Part shown: positions 1 to 4,323 of the stretch, piece by piece
Position numbering within the stretch: the first letter of the stretch is position 1
Layout of the letters: each line of letters opens with the position of its first letter
Source of the DNA: Candidatus Delongbacteria bacterium
GTDB taxonomy: Bacteria; UBA4055
Direction of reading: 5' to 3'
Assembly: GCA_022013635.1 (NCBI GenBank)
Contig: JAKLPX010000061.1
Location: 1-6,172, forward strand
Length of the DNA stretch: 6,172 nucleotides
The notes under the pieces: generated by a model
Told to the model about the DNA's origin: nothing
Seen by the model: the letters and a program-made list of their open reading frames with translations, nothing else
Database searches by the model: none
Translations under genes and position numbers: made by a program

Positions 1-70
1 AAAGACTATTAATATAATTCTGATCGCCATTAAGCTTGATATAATTCTGAATTTCCGATCTTTTTGACAA
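1..70 (-). CDS. Start of a third operon gene, cut by the left window edge (unidentified)
   Basis: Immediately after the ricT stop (72-74) the minus strand shows a GGGAG ribosome binding site (77-81) embedded in the last ricT codons. Six bases further is a TTG codon at 70-68, from which 23 codons stay open to the edge. They give a hydrophilic start, MSKRSEIQNYIKLNG and so on, in which QNYI recurs nine residues apart. An alternative is the ATG at 30-28 in another frame. It gives MAIRIILIVF, which looks like the beginning of a signal peptide or lipoprotein leader, but it has no clear ribosome binding site. In Bacteroidetes a small gliding lipoprotein gene (gldH) can follow this gene pair, so that reading cannot be dismissed. 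Too little is visible to name the product. Co-transcription with holB and ricT is inferred from the one-base gap. Confidence 0.42.
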   Translation of the reverse strand, partial: MSKRSEIQNYIKLNGDQNYINSL

Positions 71-71
71 T

Positions 72-1121
72 TTAATCTCCCTTCTTTGCAGTTTTACTTT
101 TTTTGTCCGCAGGAATGATATTCTCTTTTCCTTCATCGCCGTCATAGCTTAAAAAATTGCTTTTCGGACAGTTATTACATTCGGAACCGTTCTTATTATA
201 ATCGTCTCTGCTGTTCCTGAGAATAACATATTCTTTTTCAAGTTTTTTTATTAAATCGTCTTTTTTAACGATAATAGTTTCTCCGCCTTCATATTCAAGC
301 GTAACTGTTCTATTGAAAACATCAATGAAAGAAATGGAAGCCTTACCTTTTTCAGTCATGATTTCAGAACCTGTATCCGGGATGCCTTCTTTTTCATTCA
401 GGTAAAAATCGTGTTCGTATTTTAAACAGCATTGTAATTTTCCGCATGCTCCTGAAAATTTCTCTGGTTTAACAAAAAGGTTTTGGTCTCTGGCCATTGA
501 CACATTTATAGAGACGAAATTTGTTAAAAACTGTGAACAGCAGAGTTCCCGTCCGCAAATGCCGATCCCTCCGATTTTCTGAGCTTCATCTCTTACTCCT
601 ATCTGCCGGAGTTCAATTCGGGTCTTGTATTCCCCTGCAAATATTTTTACCAATTCCCGAAAATCCACCCTTCCGTCGGCTGTAAAATAAAAAACCAGTT
701 TCTTCCTGTCGAATTTATACTCAATATCAATGAATTTCATTTCTAGATTAAGAGATTTAGCTTGTTTCCTGGCGTTAATCAGTACGCTGTCCTCTATCTT
801 TCTGTTCTCTTCAAGTCTCCGCATATCTATCTGATTGCTTTTTCGGATAATATTGCCCATAACATCAATATTTTCTCTTTTAAGCTGTTTGACGGTGATC
901 CCGCTGACGATCCCCATATCTTCTCCGCCTTCATATTCGATGATAATATATTCGCCGACCTTTAGCGGTATCGCTTTAGGATTTAAAAAATAATGCTTTC
1001 TCACGCTTTTAAAATTCGTTTCGATCAAAAATTCCTTTCTGTCATCAGTCGTTAATTCGGAAGTGTCTGTAGTAGGAGAAATTATGTCGTTTATTATATC
1101 TTGATTTAATTGGTTTTCCAC
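72..1121 (-). CDS. ricT: PSP1-domain protein, RicT/YaaT-like
   Basis: A 349-residue member of the PSP1 C-terminal domain family (RicT/YaaT in Bacillus). In B. subtilis RicT forms an iron-sulfur Y-complex with RicA and RicF that guides RNase Y mRNA processing and influences sporulation, competence and biofilm formation. The role outside Firmicutes is not settled. The family core spans about residues 45-245 and includes YFTADGRVDFREL and RIELRQIGVRDEA near 145-180. Two matching C-x4-CC motifs (C189, C194, C195 and C226, C231, C232) are the probable cluster ligands. A further CxxC (C315, C318) lies in a variable hydrophilic tail. The start is GTG (1121-1119), chosen because GAGGA at 1131-1135 sits nine bases upstream and no early ATG exists. 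The gene overlaps the holB end by 16 bases, so translational coupling is likely. The family assignment is firm; the cellular role here is inferred. Confidence 0.93.
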   Translation of the reverse strand: MENQLNQDIINDIISPTTDTSELTTDDRKEFLIETNFKSVRKHYFLNPKAIPLKVGEYIIIEYEGGEDMGIVSGITVKQLKRENIDVMGNIIRKSNQIDMRRLEENRKIEDSVLINARKQAKSLNLEMKFIDIEYKFDRKKLVFYFTADGRVDFRELVKIFAGEYKTRIELRQIGVRDEAQKIGGIGICGRELCCSQFLTNFVSINVSMARDQNLFVKPEKFSGACGKLQCCLKYEHDFYLNEKEGIPDTGSEIMTEKGKASISFIDVFNRTVTLEYEGGETIIVKKDDLIKKLEKEYVILRNSRDDYNKNGSECNNCPKSNFLSYDGDEGKENIIPADKKSKTAKKGD

Positions 1122-2185
1122 TTTTTGTATTCCTCTCTGTAATTTAAATAAAGGTTGATCAATAATAGTCTCGGATTTATATTCCTTCTGTACATTGCGC
1201 CGAATCTTTCAAAATCGGTCATAATGATTTTCTTGCCTTCGCCGGAGTCTTTTTTATTATCCCCGAAAGTTGAAGAAAGCAGTTTGTTTAAAGTTTTTCG
1301 TAAAATAAAATCAATTTCGGTATCAGATAAAAATTTGATTTCTTCCAAAAACGAATCAATAAGATTGACTGTTTTCGGAGGCAGTGAATCGAAAAAAATG
1401 CCGTAAAGATCTTCATGAAGACTAATCAGACGGCTTCCGGAATCGGTCAAAAGTTTAGTAAGCGTATCAATACTGCCGAAGGAATTCGATACAAGATCGT
1501 CTGTCATATTTTCTTCAACAGACGGATGATATTTAACAAGATATTTTTTTATATCCTCTTCCGAAAGCAGAGGAAACGGGATATTCAGGCATCTCGATCT
1601 TATCGTATCCAAAACAAAAGAAGGATTCTCTGAAATCAGGATAAAAAAGATATCCGCAGGGGGTTCTTCAAGAATTTTCAAAAGCGAATTCTGAGCTTCC
1701 TTGTTCATGAGTTCCGCGGAGTTGATAATTACAAATTTCTTCGACTTATTAATTGAATTATATCTTGCAAAATATCTTATTTCATCAATCTGTGATAAAG
1801 TTATGAATCTTCCGGTTTTGAAACTGAACTTATAATAACCTTTGAGTTTAGATTTTTCTTTTAATTCCGCGTTAACTAGATCGGATTTATCTTTAATTAT
1901 CTTATCGGAGTCGGCAGCTTTGTTTATGGTCGGAAATATGTATAGTAAATCGTCCGAACGAAATGAAATGAGTTCTTTACAGGATCTGCATTCGCCGCAG
2001 TATCCCGATGTTCCTTTTCCTGTTCGGCAATTTAGAATTTTTATAAGTTCAAGCGCCACTGCTTCTTTGCCTATTCCCGCCGGACCGGTAAACAAATACG
2101 CATGATGCAGTTTATTATTTATGACCGAATTTGAGAGATTCTTCGTAATTATTTTCTGTCCTATTATGTCTTTGAAAAGATTCAT
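1106..2185 (-). CDS. holB: DNA polymerase III subunit delta-prime (clamp loader)
   Basis: A 359-residue AAA+ protein of the clamp-loader delta-prime type, a cytoplasmic part of the replisome that, with delta and tau/gamma, loads the beta clamp on primed DNA. Visible landmarks in order: the N-terminal start with DIIGQ; a P-loop GPAGIGK at 34-40; a zinc module C53, C63, C66, C69; a degenerate Walker B (FVIINSAELM, 151-160) where the usual Asp-Glu pair is missing; SLLKILEEPP at 167-176; and the SRC motif (197-199) carrying the arginine finger. The P-loop lysine is followed by Glu instead of Thr/Ser. Together with the altered Walker B this suggests that the subunit does not hydrolyse ATP, as is known for delta-prime proteins. 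The ATG at 2185 has only a weak TGGAA just upstream. It is the first gene of a minus-strand operon with ricT. The C-terminal collar domain is divergent, as usual in the family. Confidence 0.93.
   Translation of the reverse strand: MNLFKDIIGQKIITKNLSNSVINNKLHHAYLFTGPAGIGKEAVALELIKILNCRTGKGTSGYCGECRSCKELISFRSDDLLYIFPTINKAADSDKIIKDKSDLVNAELKEKSKLKGYYKFSFKTGRFITLSQIDEIRYFARYNSINKSKKFVIINSAELMNKEAQNSLLKILEEPPADIFFILISENPSFVLDTIRSRCLNIPFPLLSEEDIKKYLVKYHPSVEENMTDDLVSNSFGSIDTLTKLLTDSGSRLISLHEDLYGIFFDSLPPKTVNLIDSFLEEIKFLSDTEIDFILRKTLNKLLSSTFGDNKKDSGEGKKIIMTDFERFGAMYRRNINPRLLLINLYLNYREEYKKWKTN
1131..1137 (-). promoter_or_regulatory. Ribosome binding site of ricT
   Basis: On the minus strand this reads GAGAGGA and ends nine bases before the GTG at 1121. 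It lies inside the 3' end of holB and fixes the non-ATG start of ricT. Confidence 0.6.
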
Positions 2186-2213
2186 TTCCAGTTACCCGCG
2201 CTTTTAATGTATT

Positions 2214-2243
2214 GAAATATAATGTGATAGTAAAGAAAATAAA
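2214..2243 (-). promoter_or_regulatory. Weak promoter candidate for the holB operon
   Basis: The minus strand shows TATATTTC (2221-2214), one mismatch from the Bacteroidetes -7 box TAnnTTTG. It is preceded after 19 bases by TTT (2243-2241) where TTG is expected. With two mismatches in an AT-rich spacer this is only suggestive, but it is placed correctly, about 28 bases upstream of the holB ATG. Confidence 0.28.
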
Positions 2244-2263
2244 AGTAAAATAAGAGCAAATAA

Positions 2264-2294
2264 TTTGATAATTGATTCTTATTGTTTATATTTG
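2264..2294 (+). promoter_or_regulatory. Bacteroidetes-type promoter candidate for the aminotransferase
   Basis: TTTG at 2264-2267 is followed, 19 bases later, by TATATTTG at 2287-2294. This fits the Bacteroides/Flavobacterium consensus TTG-N19..21-TAnnTTTG exactly. Transcription would begin near 2301, about 30 bases before the ATG at 2333. The site can also be read as a sigma70-like TTGATA / TATATT pair with a 16-base spacer. Either reading puts the upstream TTG codon at 2282 inside the promoter. Confidence 0.55.
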
Positions 2295-2320
2295 CATGGA
2301 GTTTGGAAAAGTTAGAAACT

Positions 2321-2324
2321 GGAG
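2321..2324 (+). promoter_or_regulatory. Ribosome binding site of the aminotransferase
   Basis: GGAG lies eight bases before the ATG at 2333. It decides this start against the in-frame TTG at 2282, which would add 17 residues (MFIFAWSLEKLETGVRE) and overlaps the promoter candidate. Confidence 0.65.
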
Positions 2325-2332
2325 TCCGCGAA

Positions 2333-3445
2333 ATGAAAAAAATATCTTATATCAGTCTGATGAGCAATAAAGTAAAAAAATACGGCGGAATAAATCTTGC
2401 GCAGGGAATACCGGGATTTTCACCGCCGGTTGAACTGCTTGAAATTTTGAGTGATATTTCAAAAGAAAATATCCATCAATACGCACCCGGTAACGGCAAC
2501 GGAAGACTTATCAAATTAATCATGGATAAGTATAAAGGCTTCAACGAAGATAATATCATGATCGTCAACGGAGCGACCGAAGCTGTCTCACTTATTTTTA
2601 CATATTTGTCCGGCGTAATGGAAAAAGGCAAAAAGGTACTTGGTTTCGACCCTGTTTATGAAAGTTACAGCAGATTACCGGAAATTTTCGGCAGGGAGTT
2701 TAGAGTTTTCCCGACATCGGAAACCGGTAGAGTTGATCTAAATGAACTCGAGCTTTTCGTGAAAAAGGAAAATATAGGTGTGATATTCCTTAATTCTCCA
2801 GGAAATCCTTTGGGCACGATCTGGACAGAGGAAGAAATGCGAGAATTGAAAAGTATCGCTGAAAGAATCGGTGTGTATGTGATAGCCGATTCAGTTTACA
2901 GCGAAATTTATTTTTCAGATCCGCCTTTTCAGCCTGTTTTTGACAGCGAATATTTTTTCTATGTAAACAGCTTCTCCAAACTATTATCAATTACAGGGTG
3001 GAGGATAGGCTATTTCATCTGTTCGGCGGATCACATGAGCAAGATCAGACTGATACATGATTATACAGGCTTATGTGCACCTTCCATTCTTCAGGAAGCG
3101 GTCGCGCAATATCTTGAAAAATATGATTTCGGGAAAGAATATGTCGCAGATCTAAGAAAAAAGATCAAAAGATCGTTTCTGCTGCTGCACGACATTATAC
3201 TCGACTGTGGCTTTACATTCCCGCACATTGACGGAGGATATTTTATTTGGGCAAAATTGCCTGAAAAACTCGATGACGGACTTAAATTCTCAATGGACTT
3301 GTATGAATCAAAAAAAGTTGCGACAGTTCCGGGAATACATTTTTCGGATAACGGGCAGAAGTGGGTTAGATTTAATATTGCAAGGCCTGAAGACGAGATC
3401 ATTGAGGCAGGGAAAAGGATAAAAGAATTCATAGCGGAAAATTGA
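2333..3445 (+). CDS. PLP-dependent class I/II aminotransferase
   Basis: A 370-residue fold-type I aminotransferase, cytoplasmic, moving an amino group between an amino acid and a 2-oxo acid. The PLP framework is complete: Y50 in HQYAP; GATEA at 80-84 for phosphate binding; Y109 in DPVYESY for ring stacking; N158 in NSPGNPLGT; D186 and Y189 in ADSVYSE; the Schiff-base lysine K216 in SFSKLLSITGWRIGY; and R346 in RFNIARP for the substrate carboxylate. The opening NLAQGIPGF and the general pattern recall methionine/aspartate/kynurenine-type enzymes (YbdL, AspC-like). The substrate cannot be read from sequence, so no symbol is given. The gene stands alone, divergent from holB and convergent with the MNT gene, so context gives no pathway. 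An in-frame TTG at 2282 would lengthen it by 17 residues but overlaps the promoter. Length is slightly under the 380-400 usual for the family. Confidence 0.92.
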   Translation: MKKISYISLMSNKVKKYGGINLAQGIPGFSPPVELLEILSDISKENIHQYAPGNGNGRLIKLIMDKYKGFNEDNIMIVNGATEAVSLIFTYLSGVMEKGKKVLGFDPVYESYSRLPEIFGREFRVFPTSETGRVDLNELELFVKKENIGVIFLNSPGNPLGTIWTEEEMRELKSIAERIGVYVIADSVYSEIYFSDPPFQPVFDSEYFFYVNSFSKLLSITGWRIGYFICSADHMSKIRLIHDYTGLCAPSILQEAVAQYLEKYDFGKEYVADLRKKIKRSFLLLHDIILDCGFTFPHIDGGYFIWAKLPEKLDDGLKFSMDLYESKKVATVPGIHFSDNGQKWVRFNIARPEDEIIEAGKRIKEFIAEN

Positions 3446-3510
3446 CAGGGCAGGATTCTTTCTAATAATATTTTTTGTTTGATTATTGATATTTTTTATA
3501 GGATTTGCAA
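3446..3510. other. Convergent spacer between aminotransferase and MNT genes
   Basis: Sixty-five very AT-rich bases separate two 3' ends. A possible AATAAT / ATTATT stem (3464-3469 with 3482-3487, 12-base loop) is followed by a run of six T (3491-3496). The stem has no GC pair, so a bidirectional rho-independent terminator is not supported with confidence. Nothing else is seen. Confidence 0.35.
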
Positions 3511-3819
3511 TTAAGGTAAAATTATTTCCTCACCATTCTCCATAATATCATGCATGAAACCGCTAGGATCATTATAGAAATCCAACAAAACAGGTTCGAT
3601 ATTATCATTAACCTGCCTTCTGAGCTTATACAGGTTCTGTAGAACATCAAGATAGTCTTTATTCAGATTCTTAAAAATAATGGCTACATCAATATCACTA
3701 AATTCATTCCAATTTCCATTAGCATAAGACCCGAATAAATAAATTTTATAGGGATCAAGAACATTTCTAATAAGAATTGAATATTCTTTTACGCTTTCTA
3801 TAGCTTGTTTTTTATCCAT
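3511..3819 (-). CDS. Minimal nucleotidyltransferase, MNT partner of a HEPN protein (antitoxin-like)
   Basis: A 102-residue protein of the DNA-polymerase-beta-like minimal nucleotidyltransferase (MNT) family. The catalytic signature is complete: G30-S31 in YLFGSYANG, exactly ten residues, then D42-I-D44 in FSDIDVAI, i.e. GSx10DxD. E75 in IEPVLL is the likely third acidic residue. In the characterised Shewanella HepT/MntA pair, the MntA nucleotidyltransferase silences its HEPN RNase by transferring AMP to a tyrosine beside the HEPN active site. The same kind of reaction is possible here but unproven. The ATG at 3819 lies inside the end of the HEPN gene (22-base overlap, different frame), with no strong ribosome binding site, which suggests translational coupling. 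Local GC is low, as in its partner. A stand-alone nucleotidyltransferase role cannot be excluded. Confidence 0.88.
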   Translation of the reverse strand: MDKKQAIESVKEYSILIRNVLDPYKIYLFGSYANGNWNEFSDIDVAIIFKNLNKDYLDVLQNLYKLRRQVNDNIEPVLLDFYNDPSGFMHDIMENGEEIILP

Positions 3820-4190
3820 AAGTAAAGCTCATTTGTATTAGTTAATATTTGTCTGCATTTTGCTTCATTCAATGATTTGAAAATCTCGTCTTTATAAGTC
3901 GGATAACGGGCTTCAATATTTAAAGGTTCCAAGACATCGAGTATCTCTTTCTGTTCTTCAGAAAAATCATGATCTAGTCCTGATAATTTTGATAATTTTG
4001 TAAGATTGTGAATATAAGGTGGGATATTTTTTATTTTACATACAAAGTAAGCTTTTAAGATTTTCTCTATTGCTTGATGACACATGAAGCCTAAATATAA
4101 ATATTTTTTGTTTTTTAACATTACATCAGCAGTAGAAAGATCATATTCTGATATTTCTGTCCAGTATTTTATTTGCTCATCAATATCCAT
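3798..4190 (-). CDS. HEPN-domain protein, toxin-like partner of MNT
   Basis: A 130-residue, probably all-helical HEPN protein. It follows the classic HEPN (PF05168-type) pattern: YDLSTADVML near 16-25 in helix 1, CHQAIEKILKAYF at 37-49, PPYIHNLTKL at 57-66 and the EARYP turn at 93-97. Relatives pair with MNT genes and are viewed as toxins or as regulatory partners. The Rx4-6H RNase motif of active HEPN toxins is absent: neither R95 nor R113 has a histidine five to seven residues on. RNase activity is therefore doubtful. The start is the ATG at 4190, with AGG at 4198-4200 seven bases upstream. A longer reading from TTG at 4244 would add 18 residues but coincides with the promoter candidate. 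Sampled lines are about 25-28% GC against roughly 35-43% in the neighbouring aminotransferase, which fits a transferred cassette. It is first in a two-gene operon and overlaps the MNT gene. Confidence 0.85.
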   Translation of the reverse strand: MDIDEQIKYWTEISEYDLSTADVMLKNKKYLYLGFMCHQAIEKILKAYFVCKIKNIPPYIHNLTKLSKLSGLDHDFSEEQKEILDVLEPLNIEARYPTYKDEIFKSLNEAKCRQILTNTNELYLWIKNKL

Positions 4191-4213
4191 CTTCCAACCT
4201 TTTTTATAATAAA

Positions 4214-4244
4214 CAAATATAACAAAACAACCGGCTCTCAACAA
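4214..4244 (-). promoter_or_regulatory. Bacteroidetes-type promoter candidate for the HEPN-MNT operon
   Basis: On the minus strand TTG (4244-4242), twenty bases, then TATATTTG (4221-4214). The -7 octamer is identical to the one before the aminotransferase. Transcription would start near 4207, giving a leader of roughly 17 bases with AGGTTGG before the ATG at 4190. Confidence 0.55.
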
Positions 4245-4253
4245 GTAATATTC

Positions 4254-4284
4254 TTGATTTATACGATCCGAAGTATTATCTTTA
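4254..4284 (+). promoter_or_regulatory. Promoter candidate for the surface lipoprotein gene
   Basis: TTG at 4254-4256, twenty bases, then TATCTTTA at 4277-4284, one mismatch from TAnnTTTG. It is back to back with the HEPN promoter: the two -33 boxes are nine bases apart (4245-4253). A leader of about 30 bases would precede the ATG at 4324. Confidence 0.42.
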
Positions 4285-4314
4285 ACGCTAAAGAAAATAT
4301 GGGAATTATAATGC

Positions 4315-4320
4315 GGAGGA
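4315..4320 (+). promoter_or_regulatory. Ribosome binding site of the lipoprotein gene
   Basis: GGAGGA ends three bases before the ATG at 4324. The sequence is strong but the spacing is short. The next ATG (4348) would give a more typical 22-residue leader but has only AGGA (4332-4335) twelve bases away, so the start stays somewhat open. Confidence 0.55.
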
Positions 4321-4323
4321 AAA

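Noticed and set aside
12..50. 12-base direct repeat as a possible CRISPR or operator
   Set aside because: Only two copies with a 27-base period, and in frame with an open reading frame, so a short coding repeat explains it better.
1155..2105. Several plus-strand frames of 72-87 codons opposite holB
   Set aside because: Antisense shadows of holB with no start signals or domain features. The same applies to 762-965 opposite ricT and 3207-3422 inside the aminotransferase.
2282..2332. TTG-started N-terminal extension of the aminotransferase
   Set aside because: It lies over the promoter candidate, adds residues that do not fit the family N-terminus, and the ATG at 2333 has GGAG at proper spacing.
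3091..3432. 113-residue minus-strand frame inside the aminotransferase
   Set aside because: Antisense to a well-supported catalytic gene; Ser/Phe/Pro-rich product without a recognisable domain or ribosome binding site.
3463..3496. Possible bidirectional terminator in the convergent spacer
   Set aside because: The stem is only six A-T pairs with a 12-base loop; in such AT-rich DNA it is expected by chance.
4191..4244. TTG-started N-terminal extension of the HEPN protein
   Set aside because: The TTG coincides with the -33 box, and the ATG at 4190 begins exactly where HEPN homology would begin.
4304..4312. TATAAT at 4307-4312 as a -10 box for the lipoprotein gene
   Set aside because: It is three bases from the ribosome binding site, so the transcript would begin at or beyond the ribosome site and start codon.
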